A stretch of DNA of 64,000 nucleotides from Pipra filicauda (lineage: Eukaryota > Chordata > Aves > Passeriformes > Pipridae), in assembly GCF_003945595.2 (NCBI RefSeq), contig NW_024104303.1, positions 668,736 through 732,735 on the forward strand, written 5' to 3'. This document shows, piece after piece, positions 13,001-28,000 of the stretch. Under the pieces are notes generated by a model. The model was given only the letters and a program-made list of their open reading frames with translations. It was not told the origin of the DNA and searched no databases. A program made the translations under genes and the position numbers. How positions within the stretch are numbered: position 1 is the first letter of the stretch; every line of letters starts with the position of its first letter.

Positions 13001-16000
13001 TATAGCCAGTAAGGGAGCCTAGATTTGAAATACTTTATGTCTGATATACATAAAAGGAAACGTTCAGTGTATTTTTATAGTAACTCCTTGGAGGCCAGTT
13101 GACTGCTTGCAAAATTGCCCAAGCCCTCAAGATACGTGAACAGTATTTGTACTTCACAATGCTTGATGAAACAACCAATTGGCTGTTATAAGATATACTT
13201 TATTCACTTTCATGACATTTACACTTATGACATAAAAAGTCCTCTTTGCAGACACTGAAATAGAACTGCCACAGCTTAATGAATTGAAGAAATTATGTAT
13301 AACTATTATTTTATATAAAATTTTAACCCTCATCATGCAAGTACCCTAACGGCTTATTCATTTCTGATTTCCCTAAGCTCTAGGAATAAGAATCTGATCT
13401 TGGCATAAAAAATATACAGTACCCGAAGTCTTGCAGACTTTGGCATGTAGCTTTGTGGATTTATATCATCACCCTAGAGTGATTACAATAATCCTGTTCT
13501 ACACATGTATACATATACCTCAGTCAGAGCTACACCTTCTCATCTGCTCCATGAAGTTCACTCCAGAAGAAAGTCAACTTAAACATGTACCAATATGACC
13601 TTCAGCTTTTAACTGAATTATAAAAAAATAACAGTTCTAAACGGCAAACATCTCAACAACCTCAAGCAATAAAAACCAGTGAAATACACAGAAAATAATC
13701 AATTTCCATTTCCACCTTATTTTAAGGTTATCCATTTTCCTTCTGAGCATTCGAACCTCTATGCCAGTAAAGTTCTGTTGCCAAAATGACAGCAATAAAT
13801 GGGTGTTTATAATGGAAGAATCAAAGTTGCTCAAGAGGTTACAAACACCTTCTTTCCTGATTCACTTTTTAAATGTAAATGTACATATATTCATATACCA
13901 AAGTTTAAGTCTGAACAAACCCCAGAACTTCAGTGGTCTCCAAGGAGCAGAAGAATTAGAAAAAGGAAAATGAAATTAATAGCACAGGTTGCAAGAGAAA
14001 ACTTACCACCATAACTTCAAAAGCAAAACGGATCTTAGCTGATTAGTAGTGACTGTTTTTTCCCCTGTACTTTCTTCTAAGTTTGTCCCCAAAACTACTC
14101 AAGCAAAGGAAGGGCAGAAGGCGGAGGGTTCTGAGCAAGATTAATACAAACACTTAAACATAGAAGTCACATAATTTTAAGCTCAGAACGATCTCTGAGT
14201 TTAGTAATCTAAAGTTTACAAGCAATTTATTGGTATAATATTAAGCTTTGTTTGAAAACTGAAAATACGGCTGCACACTTAAAACACATGACTAAGAAAA
14301 CTCACTGAGAAGGAATAAACAGATTCCATCCATACAATGCTTCATGTGTATGAGAAAACCAAAACTGAGAAAGAAACAACTGAAGGGGATAATATGTAAT
14401 CTGAGCTATACCTGAGAATGTGTCTCATTTTCTTGCAGTTCTTTTTTTAGTGTCTCATACTCTGTATTCAAGTGTTCCATTATCTTCTTGAAAGAATGGC
14501 TGCGCTTTGTTAATTTTTCTTTGTCATCCTGGAGTCTCTAGTTAGAAAAAAACCCAACACAAACTGATTAATGAGTTCATTTGCTGTTAGCTTCAGGCAA
14601 ATTACTTCAATTCAACTTTCAAAGTGCTACTTTTTTTTCCTTTCAGAACAAGACCACATGAACAGAGAACTCATAGGCTTTTCTCTAGCAATGCATGCTT
14701 TATCCTAAAAATGATACTCAATGATTATGACCAAGTTCTAGGCTTAGACCATATTCTATGAACACAAGTGGGAATGCTGACATTAAGAATTTGTAGGAAA
14801 TTCTTTTTTGTTTGTGTTCTGTGTTAGATTGTTAAATTCAAAGTTTGGGTAGTCATAAATTACATCAGAAGAGTTTAGCTGAATCATTAAAATAAAATGA
14901 GGAGATTTTGTGGAAGGAAGTTATCACAAGGCATCCAGCTCATAGCCTGCTACATGGACCTATTTAGTAAGTCATGTATATAAGCAGAGAAGCATTTGGA
15001 TTCATTTGCAGCTATCAGCTATGAGGAAGTACACTCAATCACATATTACCCCCCACTGGTTGCTCAAAAGCACACAAATTCTGGTTTATTCCTTTTGTTA
15101 CCTTTTCCTTCTCTTCTCCTGATGCTTTCAGAGCTGGCAAATTATTGTAGATCTCCAACTCTGCTTTTGTCTGTTCAATTTTGTCTTTAAGAGAAGCCAA
15201 TTCACCAATCATCTTGCCTTCCAATAGTTCCATCTTCTGTAGGTCCATCTGCAGTTTTTGACTCTCTAGATCACCAGATACACAATTTCTAATTAACAGT
15301 ATTTTTGTTTCATAATACATAGCCCAGTACGTAAAGCTTTATACTATATTTAAGCAATATAAGCAGCTCCTGTGTATCTTTCTGATTTTTATATTAATGG
15401 GACTGTTTATGTGAAGGAAAGAAAAAAATGTGATCTTCACAACCATCCCACAAGTCATACTCATACATTACAATAATTGTATTATATTCCATAAGTGAAG
15501 AGTAATGAAAATGTGAAGTTTTTTGTATCACATTGTTAAAGTTTATAGCACCAGACAATTTCAAGTCTTAAAGCAGTGGTGATAAACTTACAAAAAGTTG
15601 CAATAATGCAGAAAACTTAAATAAATAATTTCATTAGTTTTTTTTAGCAAGGTGTTGTTTTATTCATGCTGTTTGTATGTGGGTAAGACCTAGTTTTTTG
15701 AGAACAAATAGCCAAATTTTCTTTAAACATTCACTCTGTACAGAAAAACACTTCCATATACCCACAGAATAAGAAGTGCTACAACATACAGAATTTACTT
15801 CTGACACTCCATTAAAAATAAGTAACAGAGATACAGGTAATAAGGGAATTAGAAATACGGATGGATTCTTATATGAAGAGAACTGCAAAGAATGAAACAG
15901 TTCAGACATGAGATGCATAAGAGAAGAAACAATAAAAAGATACAAAATAATAAATATATGTCGACATAGTTTTGGAGGTAAGTTCCCTGAGTGGGAAAGG

Positions 16001-19000
16001 ACTAGTGGCTAGACTTGTTTTGGTTTTGTGATTGTATTTTATTCATGTTCCTGAACATTAAACACAGGGTTAAACCTTCTTATGTTTCAGATCTGTGTCT
16101 AACTCAGAAGAATGATACAAATGTTGCAGGTCTTTTTCCTACAATCTAAAATATCAGGTAACATGGGCTATTGGGAGGGATGAGACCACACAAAGAAACT
16201 TTTCTCGGCATAGACTGGTATTTTGCTCACAGTCAGATTTGTGCTGATCAGCTGGAAAAAGGTAGAAAATTTACCCCCCAACTTAAACAGAGCAGTATAA
16301 ATCTTTACGGCAGAAGGGAACAGATGTGCCTATGTGACAGAGGGAGACTTCACCTTTCCAAAAACTGTGGGTATGGTTTCCTCAGTGGATTTATTTGGGA
16401 AAATGTCACTGTCATAGCAAGATTTTGGTATTCAGCTCTCTGCTTGTGAATTTATGCCATATGCTTATTTTTTAAAGTGAAGGATTTCCTTTAATCAATA
16501 TTTTTTGTTTATTACAATGTTTTGGTGATTTGTTTAGGAATCTCAAAATTAAAAAAAAGACAAGTCAAAATTTTTGTGCACCATTCAAAATTATCCTGAA
16601 GAATGCTCATCCATATGGTAAGATTGAAAGGGTCCTATATGTGCAAAGAGCATGTATATAAATACAAAAAATTTCCATACAAGACAAAGAAGGGTTTAAA
16701 AGTAAAAGTTTTGGACTGCATTCCATGCCTGCACTTCAGTGTCTGCCTTCCACTGTAAAGCACTTAAGGAAACACCTTCTCTGTGCCTACAATATTTTGT
16801 AACTGCCCATAGTTTCAATGCAAAGTTCCCAATAGTGGTCAGTGACAGACTGTAAACCACAAGTGAACAGACCACAGCTTTACTTCTCTTGTTCCTACAG
16901 CACTGAGGTTTAAAGACAGACAAATGCTTAAGGACCTCAATAAATGAGGGTTTTAAGACCAAAACCAGTAAAAACCAGAATTATAAAATAAATTCAGATT
17001 GGAGAGAAATAGCAGAAAACAACTTTAGATGTTCTTAAGGATTTATTTAGGCCTAATCACAGCATTTGCACTTTTTATATAGTAGTTTAATATCTATATT
17101 TTATTTTAAAATAATAAAATAGTTGACTGGTTGCAATTTTATTTTACATGTAAAGAGTAGTAAGAACATAAGTGCCAAAAAGGCACAAAGTGTTCTTACA
17201 CTGTTCTATCTATATACTGATAGAAACTATGATGAGACAGTAATGGGTATTCCTATCCATTCACACTTTCTGGAGAAAAGGGAAGAAACTGGAAGGGGTG
17301 AATTTTATCCTTATCCAGCAGCAGCCTCAATGAAAAAACCTCAGAACTCCTCTAGAGGAAGAGACAGGAAGAGGATGCAGCCCAGTTCCTTCTGATAGGC
17401 CATGAAGTTGCAGTGTCTAGCATGCAGTGTGTACATAGTAGCAAATTCTAAGAACAAACTACAGTGACCCAGGGAAATATTTTTGGGAAACTATGCCATC
17501 AGCACTTTTGTTTACTCCTCATGGTTTCCTTCTCTTTTTAATTTTTTTAAGGGTTCTGCTGGTGGACATTCTATATTTTTGTTATGACAAGAAAATATGG
17601 ATATCCACATTTTAATCACAACAAAAGAATTCTGGAGATTAATTAAAGTGTTAGGAAGAACTTCAACTGTGCAAACTGAAAATTCAGTGCATTTCTGAAA
17701 GAATCTTAAGTTGTTTATTACAGTATCTGTGACTCCTTGCTGTCAGACATTTACTTATGAATAATTTAAATGATCTGCTGAAAATTATGCACTGTAACTT
17801 CCTTCTCTCCCCTTGCAGAGAAAGAAATATGTCTTTCAATAATGCCTCTGTAGCACTAGGTGCTTTCAAAACGTCCATATACTGTAAAGTAGTCAGAATT
17901 TATGCTTACATGAAAGAACAAAAAGCCATATTTGAACTTTTAATGTGTGGCCCAGCATTTTAAACTACACTAGAACTGCAAAATGAGTACTTGCAGACAA
18001 GTGAACACTAAACGTTCAAACGCGAAACAGAACAATCAAATTCTGTAACATTTTGTGCATAACAACTTCATATTTGCTTACAACTAATTTGAAGTCACAA
18101 GAGGGGCACCTATTTTGAAAATTACTACAAAGTACAACATGTAATAGTCTTCTAACAAAATGATTTATGGTTCTTAATTCTTGCCCCTTCCTTTCAGCCA
18201 AATAAACAAGGAAAGGTTTGCTGAACCAATAATGATATTGGCAAAGACTTAGAACTTTGAGAACAATCCTACTATAAACAGTGCAAATAAAGAACTAAAT
18301 AGACACTTGTTATGGGAATGAAAGAAAAATACTGTCTGCTTTTTGAAATTACAGACAGGATCCTGCAGATGCTTACATTTAATTTTTGGTATTTAGAATA
18401 TTTAGAAAATGAAGTCAAAACGAATGTTCACTTTGCAGAATCAAATCCTCAAAATTTGAGAGCTATTCACTGCTGTTGTCAGTTATTCGTCCATAGTACA
18501 TATCCTTTGTAAAAGCACAAACCCCAAGTAAGTGATACTAAGAACTACATTTACAAATAATACACGGTTAGATAACTGTGGAAGACTCCAATTTTTTAAA
18601 CACCATTTAAAAATCATGGAAGATAGTTATTTTGAGGTGAGTATTAGTAAAAATCAAACTTCAGCTACAAAAACTTCATACCTCTGTATTAAAATACATT
18701 TGTTTATCTTATATCTGTGCAAGGAAGATGATCATTTAGTGGTAATAGTAAATTAAATACTCCTGAGGAATATAAATAACTTGTTACTCAAAAGAGTTTC
18801 AGTTTCTCAATTGCCACTGTATTTTAATATTTTCAGATCTTCCACATGTTATTAGTGTACCATTGTGGGTAATCTTAATGCTTTTAAGAAATTAATTTAA
18901 AAATTCATTGCTGATCTCACCTGTAACCAGATTCTTAGCAGTGCTCTGTGACTTCTGCATTTCATTTGATTTGAAAGTGAGGTCTTCCTGCATAATCTTC

Positions 19001-22000
19001 AGCTCTTGATTTGTAACAGATGAAATTTGTTTCATATGATTCAGATTCTGTGTGTTACCAATAAAAATAATGAGAATATGTTCTATTTTTGAAAAAACAA
19101 ATGGTAACTGGACAAGTAAAAACTCTTCTGCTAGAACATTGTCTGTTATTTAGCTTTCATACTACAAAGACTTAAAATATTGGAAATATTCTGAAGTGAT
19201 TTAAATGTGAATGACTTTCATTCTGCCAACTTTTGATAAAAGATGTCCTCTCAGGCCAGCACAGATGAAACAAACAGCAAGAATAAAGTGTGCTGCCATA
19301 TAAATTGATTCTAAAGTGACAGTGCCTAACATATATGGTATATCACACTGAGTTAAAGGCAATTAAAGTAATCATAGAATCAAAATATTACTCCGCTGAA
19401 AGTTTTCGGTAAGATAAAAAATCCATGGAAACCAAAAATATTAAAAGAAAAGGAGACTTGGAAGTGAAAAAAAAATGGCAGACTACAAATTCCAACAATT
19501 TCTAAAGTGTTACATTATTCATTTATATTATTTACATTCAATATTACATAGTAGGGTATTCCAGACATAATTTTAGTAGATCAGCGAGGAAAGTGGAATA
19601 TTTTCAGTTATGTAACAGTATGACAGGATACCCCTGAACTGAGATTTGCAAACTTTGGGTAAACAATATATTGCAGTAGTTTTATTTGCACTATTTGGAA
19701 ATGTTTATCATTAATGGAATAATGTTCATTACAGCAGTGATGACAACTCTTTCCCCAGAAAGAAATTAAACAAATCCTTTTTTTTTAACTCCAGCTGTAC
19801 ATGGTTTAATGTTTAATTCTCTTAAGAGATTACTATGTGGATAAATTTAAATATATAAAGAGCACCATCCTTCTTCATCCAGTCACTCTCTTGTTTTGTG
19901 CTTCTCAATTCCTAGCTTGCCACAGGAGGAGGGAAATGCTCACCCTGCTTGAGTGCTCCAGGAGTGCAACAATGTTGGCTTCTATTTGGGCCTTTCTTTC
20001 AAATTCCTGTTTCTTAACCTCTTCAAAAGTCTCAAGAAAATCTAGAGATAAGCAAACAAGAAAAAGAAGGTTCTTACTTGTATGAGTACAGCACATGCCT
20101 TTGTTATTTCCAGTAAAAAATTGTACTATATTGATAAATTGTACAATTAAACTTTAATTGTTTATTTAAGAGCCAGGTGGTAGAGACCTTGAAACTTGTC
20201 AACTTATCAGTTGGAATGAAGGAGAATTCTTCCAGAGACACACATTGGGCATGAGGTCAGCACGTTCTTGTACAGTATTTAGGTGAGGGTTGTTACATGA
20301 TAGGAAAGGAGTTTCATCCCCATCATTTCTGACACCTTTCTAAATGCTTGTCCCAGCAGCTGTTGCTCTTTATTTTTCTGAAAGCTAACTAAATGGGCTA
20401 CCAAATAAAGGAAATGGGTGACTTCATTATCTCTAATGTCCTGGACTAAATGCCAAACACTGCTAAGGACTGGAGACCAATATTCAACTGGGATCACCTC
20501 TTTCTTTCTGTATGATGCCCCTTAGCTATACCTGTAATTTAAGTTCATTCTAGTAAGTGTCCAACTGAATCTGACAACACAGTTGTAATGGTGGTAGGCA
20601 CTCTGTATTTGTGTTCTAGGCATACTACATTGTATTTCTGGTCACAGATATACTGAAAAGAAAAAGCTGTTGGACACATCATATGAAAGTCAGAAGTCCA
20701 GCAAGATGCCACCTAGGGCTGTAAGTTATGGTAACTTCTCTCCTACTGGGTCTCCTACTGAAACATGGCTTAGACACACAGGAGCACTCAGCAAACCTAA
20801 GAGTTTCTATGTGCATGAAAAAGAGAAGAAGTCCTTGTTTGAGCAAGAAGGATGAGACAACGGTAGAAACACATCTTCACACATTTATAAATATGAAACA
20901 ATAAAACTAACATACATAGCGTCCGCAGGTATATATGTAATTCTATAAAACTGAGCCAGCAACAATAAAATTAGGACCTTAGAATAGTATCCATATGATT
21001 TGACTACTGTTTTTCTCCTCTAGCATTCTGGACTTTTTAGGTATTTTCTTGCAAATCTTTGAGTTTATTTAGAATCATTAAGCAAGGTCCATATTTACAT
21101 CTCATCTCACTGTTTTGCTACAAGCAACTCTCCTTTTAATAACGCTTATCTGATTGACCTTGTTCATTTGAGTACTACGTGTTTCACAGATTCATAAAAA
21201 ATTGAATGCAAGAGACTGCAAGAGCTCAACTGATTAATTCAGTAGCTCGAGGACAAAACCAACCGTATGTCAGTAATTCAGATGTTTGTCTATACTCTTC
21301 TCACACTCAGCTCCTGATGGATACTCCACAATTCTCCCAGGACAACCTATTTTAATGCTTGGTAAATGTTAATGTTACGAAGTTTTCCCTAATATCCAAC
21401 CTGAAATCTTTCTGCAACTGTTGATGTATTACTCCTTTTCTCTCCTTCATGTATACACAGAGATAAATTATTCACTTGTTATTTGAAAACAGCCTTTTTA
21501 GATAATTGACAACTTTCATAAATCTTCTAAAATAAAAGACTTGTTCTTTAATATTTCCTTGCAGGTCATGCTTTCTGCATCCCCCATCAGTTTCTCTTCA
21601 GGACTGTCACCCCTTTCTTTATGTGCAGAACTAGAGACAGTACTCCACCTGAAGTATTCAATGCACAGGGAAAAAGATTACTTTACACGTCTGACAAATT
21701 ACACTCCCATGTATACCTACTGTTGTGGTAGTTTCTCTGCCATGTTAGTGTGATACTGCTGAGCCACATTCACTTCGTCCTCACTCTAACTGAGCCATAC
21801 CACAGAGCTGTTCCTAGTGAACTGCTCCCTATTCTGCATTTTTGCTGTTGATTACACTGCCCAAGTGTGGAAACTTACACTTAATCATTTTTGAACATTT
21901 TTAACTCATTTTTAATATGCCAAAAGTATATGAAATTCTAACCCTGTCCTCCAACATGACTTCAGCTTTTCCAATGGAGTATTTTCTGTTAACCTTTCTC

Positions 22001-25000
22001 TCTTGTCATCCATCTGATTGATTAACCTGAACACCCAACACACTGCAAACTCTATTCAATATACAACCTTTCATTCTGGCATTGAATCCTTCATAATTAA
22101 TAATTTTTTAATTGAATGCACAGTCTAGGTTAATGACAATATTTTCCTAGCTTGCTTCTAAGAACACCAAGAGACAGCAGAAGATGTACTGAAATTAAAG
22201 TACAGATCATCTGATGCACCTCTCTTATTCTGCAATATTTTTCTGTCAAAAAAGGAAAATAGATCTTTGTACTTGACAAATCAATACTACTGTTATTCAT
22301 ATTCCTGTTTCTGTAACATTTACAAAGTGTCTGCTTGCTTTGTTTTTCCACATTCTTTCTGGAAATTGATACTAAAGCTGACTGGTATATATTTCCCTGT
22401 CTCCAGTTCCTCTTCACAGGTACTATATTTACTCTTTTCCCATCTTTTAGACTCCTGCATGTTCCCCCAAATCTCTCAGGTCTCAGGTCCCCCAAATCTC
22501 AAACAGGCCTGGAATTGCATCCATATCCTCTGACAAAGGGTAGAAGCAGAACCAAAACCCAAAGACTTAGAAGGACTGTGAGTCCCCACTTGCACAGTCT
22601 GTATTCATACTGAAAATCCAGATTAAGTGAGTTTTTGCCTTTTTGCTTCTCAGGAAATTTGGTAATTTGAAAACACAGAAACTCTCTAAGTATGGTCTTA
22701 CCCATCTTCCCTTACTGTGAGCTGAGACCTTTCTTTCAGTATCATGCTAACAAGAAATTATACAGAGAATACTTAAAAAAAGGTATTATATCCTCTGGTT
22801 TTCATGGCATATTTATTGATCATTTTCCCTCTTTGCTGAGTAACGGACCAACTTTTTTGGAAGCTGTCTACTATAGCACACTAGCAATAAGGTATATTTA
22901 AAACCAATTGTTTTCATCCTCTGTTAATTGCTGCTAGGGTCTCTACAACATTAGACCCTTCTAATAAGTACCAAGCTTTAGCAGCATTTATTTTGAACAA
23001 ATAGATATCAGAAGCCTTAATTTTAAAGAATTACATGATGTCTACATTTGTCCACTGTCAAGTTCTGCCTTTAATAATTTAATCAATTAATTTCAGCTTG
23101 CTTTCATAAAATAAAGCTGAGTTCCTAAGACCTTTAATGACTGATGAAAAGCCTTGAAAGATGCTCCAAAAATTTGTGACTGTCCTGTAAGTCCTAAGAT
23201 ATCAATTACCTTGCCCTGAGGCAGATCACAGAAACTTGATGCAAAGATCAGGACATAGTTCTTTGGAGCTCTAAATTATCTGTGTTTTGACAATACAAGA
23301 AAATCTGTATTTTAGAGGAATTAGGCCAAATTAAATTATATTAGACAACTTACTGTCCATGTTTTCTTCACTCTTCTTGAGTTCTCTGTATTTCCAATTT
23401 TCTTCTCCTGCAAGAGATGTAACATTGATTTAACTTTACATTGTCTCAGTCCTGAATTCCTTTATGTATGTAAAATGTCAGTCTTAAAAATAAAATTTCT
23501 ACATGCCTAAAACTACAGGACTAATCCTATGTTATGGAATGTAGTCACTTCAACAAACTATGTCATAGGCACTTTTACATTAAAAAAAAGATATTTAGCT
23601 AAATAAATCAGACTCAGTGCAATTTTTTGAACCTTTTATTGCTGAACTCCGCTATGACTATAAATAGATCTTAATTTAAATGTACTAGTAAAGTGGGACA
23701 CATATTTGTCACAAGGAGACAATTCTTTTAATTAATTTTAAATTTCAAATATCAAAAATTTTAATTGTTTGAGTCTTATATTTTTAACATAATCTTTTAA
23801 TTTTAAAGAATACAATGTAAAAGAAACAAACAGATACAGATATAACTGAGCAAGCAAATTTCTCCGGATCTTTTTATTTGTACACCCCCATGCTTTCCTC
23901 TTTATGTAGTATATACAAACAATAAGAACACTCTTGGGACCCTAAGGGACTGTGATTCTGCTTCAGCTTCCTTGCAGCTGTGGCTTTGTTCCTTGCCAGA
24001 CTCTCTCTTTCATTTGCAAGGCAAGTCTTCAATATTTAATAACTCAGCCTTTTCTTAAAAAATCTAGTAATAATGAGCCATGAAACAGCTACATGATTTG
24101 TCAACTGTTTTAAGAAAAAAAAAATTTGAAATAAAGTCTGCAACTTTGAAATTATCTTTACAGATAATTCTTTAAAATACACCACCATACACCAATAGCT
24201 TAGCCTTTCCTGCAATTTATGAATGGTTAAGTCTATTCCATTATGAGTTAATCCTGGCTTTGACTAATCAGTTAAAGTTAACTTTTAGTATATGGAACAT
24301 GTAATAAGCAGGCGAAGTTTTTATTTATTTAGATTTTCTCAAGTGAAAACTAAAAATAATTATTTCTATATCATCCGTTTATTTTTTCCCTACTCAGAAA
24401 TGTTTCTAACACTGAAATATTAATCCTGAAACATTACAAAAAATCCTTAGATATATTTTTTTTTACTGTCTATTTCACCTTATATTTACCTAAAAAACTT
24501 TAGGAGCTGAAGTTTTGGGAGTGTTTTGTAATAATGTTTAAATACCAATCCAGAAGTGAAGTGACTGGGGAGGGAGGGAGGACAGGCATTTCAAAGGCAC
24601 ACCAAGATGCTGACTTAGAGCAGAAGTATGAATGGATCTCTGTGATTCTCTCTCCATTCACTAGGAAAGATAGCATTGGGAGTTTACATTTCTGTTTATT
24701 AAGCTATTGTTTGCGAATATCTTCTTTATTCCATCTGTTATAACAACATATGAATTCCCTCTATACTATACTACAAGGTAACTTGATTCTGAATATCCTG
24801 ACTGTTCCTGATATGCTGACAAAGAGAATGTGCTTTCTCCTATATATGCTTTAAACTCTCTTCTGCAACACACTTCTCTTTCTAAAACAGTGAAAGACAT
24901 ACACTCCAGCAATGTATAATTGTGTGTGTAAACTGAACTATAAAATGTGAAAAGCAACTCACTTCTTACCTTCTGCATTTTTCCGAAGTTAAAATGAAAA

Positions 25001-28000
25001 AGGGTTGCAAGTCAAACAAAAAGGAAAGATTAAAGAACAATAAAGTTGGCAATGATATTACCTGGAAACACAAAAGCTAAAAAAACAGTCTTAACAAGTT
25101 ATTTGTGCAAAACTAAAGAAAAATCTGTAGAAATATGAAATATTTTGTAATGCAAAAGATGAGAAACAGACGTATCAAACATTTGTTTGGAGGCAAATTT
25201 AGAAATATTTGTTCGGCTTGAAGAAATTTACAGCTAGATTTTTCACTGATTGCCCAAGAAAGGGCATAAAGTAAAAAGGACACACATCAACTCATTAGTC
25301 CTCCAAAATTTAAATAAGTTGTTACAAAGCCTTCCAGAATGTATGCACGTATTTGTGTAATTCCTATCTGAACAAGATTTCTTAAAATGAAAAGAAGGTT
25401 TTCCATTGCATGAATCTCTATGTATGGAGAACCTTTCATAACTATTAAGGGCCTATGCTCAAACTAACATTATTTCCTCCAGAACCATAACTTCCAGTGG
25501 TAGGAAATATCAACCTAACCTAGTCTAAGTACTACAGCACATGTTTGTTGGAGGTAAGTATAAATTAAGGCCATTTTAAGGCAGCTCTCAAACTCTTCTT
25601 GCAAAGATCAACCCAAGAAGTTTCAAAGACAGATAAAAATAATACTGAACTAGTATTAAAAAAATTCTGTCTGCTTTACACATTATTATTAAACATTTTC
25701 AATTCCAAACCCATTGACAGTGTAACAGATAATGGAGAAGGTACAATTAATGAAAGCATTTCTAAGTATGAGCTGGTTCTACAGTGCTGCCAGAAGGATA
25801 AACTTCTATTCCTCAACCAGTCCTAAAAATAAAATTGGGATAGAAAACCAGACAGCTGTACTATTATTTTATCTGGTAATTTTCAATATGAACTTGAAGA
25901 ATGCATCACTAAAGGTGGGTACTCCTCAAGTTTGAAAAGAAAAGCCTATATCTCTAGATGTGATGATGTTGATGAGCAACGGACATTTGCATCAGCCTAA
26001 AAGTTTCAAGCAACTAATGGGCAGAGGATATACCATACAAACAGATGCAGCTCTGCACAGTCTGCTACAACTCTAGTCATATTACCTCGATGATTCTCCA
26101 GATCCATATCAAGTTGTTGAATGACCTTTTTAAAATGGTTTGTTTTTTCTTTTACTTCTGCCAGCCTGACAAACAGATAATGGAAATCAAGGTTAAAAAT
26201 ATGTTGTAAAGTACTTACTTTATTTTAGACAAAAATGCAGAGAGAAATCAAGAATAAAAATTGCAAACCTAAATTTATCAAAACCAAAAGAATATCAGGA
26301 GGATTATTGTTATTAAAAAAGGTATATGTAAGTAACCTGTCACTTTAGTCCCAATAGCTATTAAATGTAAGTACTGCTGCTCCTTTTTATTAAAAAACAA
26401 TTTTTGTTGAGTCATCCATAATTCTTAACTTACTCAACTAGTCCCTCTGCTGGTTGCTATTCAGCTTTGCAAAGGTACAACATAATTGGTAAAGTGCATC
26501 AAATAACTGTACTCCTTAAAAATTATTTATGTGTTCACTAAAATCCATTAAGAAATTGCCATGTACAAGTAAAATACTCTGCTATATAATCAATCAAAGT
26601 GTGAAAGAAATTACCTTAAACACATTTCTGTGTAAGGTCTCAAGTATAATTTTTTGTTATTGTATCTTTTAAAAAATTCTGTTAAGCAACTTATTATCTA
26701 ATTAAAGTATCAACATATTAAAAATTAACCAATAATTACAGCTAGGAATACTGCTTAAAAGAACTTAAATTTGTTTCTAGGATATTTCATGAATTATCTC
26801 ACATTTTATTTAAGTCAAAAGAAAAATCAAAACCTCAAAATCTCAAAATATTATACTGTTTTAACTATATCCCATGAACTTAACTATCATAAAATTTACT
26901 TGACTTTCTTGCAAATCTTCAGAAAGGCCCAGTACCCAAGAATCAAGAAGCAGTACCCTTTTACTCTTTAGAATGGAATTTTCTATAAGCAACTTTGTAA
27001 CTCTTAGGTTTTGAGAACACATAACTAACTTCAAAATGTGACTGCAGTGCAATGTGCCTCAACTTCATCGATGTCCTAGAGGAGTAGCTTTTTACAGATT
27101 AATGTCTTCTTCAGCCTTAAACAAGTTTATGTCAGAGCAATTACCAATTTATATTTTCAAGGCATATTCTCAGTATTCATAAGGGATGAAAGTATCTGAT
27201 TATGCAGATCTAAATGTTCTATCACTATAAAAGCTGTTTACCTGAAACAGAAGAATATATTCTATTCTCTGTGGAATGTTAACACTAGAACAGGTTTGAA
27301 AATGTGGTGATGTTCTAAAAGTCTACAGAAATATATGATGGAACTCAACTGTCTTCAGGGTGTACATGTAATTGATAACAACAGTATAATGGGGTTACTC
27401 ACTGTCTTTCCATGCTTGCTATTTTTTGACTATCATCTTTAACCTATAAAAAAGTATGACAATGTTAACATATGAAATAAAACCTACAAATGAAAAAAGG
27501 AAAAGAAAAAAAAGATTTCTAATAGTACAGGGAATAGAAACTCAGCACATGAAATCACAAACTTGCTGTCACATTGTCCAACAAGAAGTGATATGATTCA
27601 AGTGTTATCTTTTCCAAATGTTTAAAATCATACATTTAAAAATCACTGGTCATTCAGACCAATAATCCATGTAATACAGATGCTTAGTTACATAACTCAG
27701 CATAGGCCATTGTAAACTGATTAAATTGCTCCTGGATTAGTATCCATGTTCAGTACCCACAAGGATACTGTCTGGAGTTATGTTACAGAGACGCTCAATT
27801 GAATCAGTTTTCCCAACCAACATGACTTGTGAATTGGATCAAGTCAACTAGCTGAAAAACTGCCTGTGCCAATTTTGTTTTCATAAAATCACTGAATGGT
27901 TTGTTCTGGAAGGGACCTTAAAGATCATTTATTTCCAACCCTCACATCACCTCCCCTCCAGCCCCACTACAGGCAGGGATGCCACACACTCGATCAGGTT

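Noticed and set aside
15246..15275. IFT74 exon 16 starting upstream of 15265 so as to include Asp-Leu
   Set aside because: The only AG that keeps phase with exon 15 is at 15267-15266; it gives the same residue count as human across the junction.
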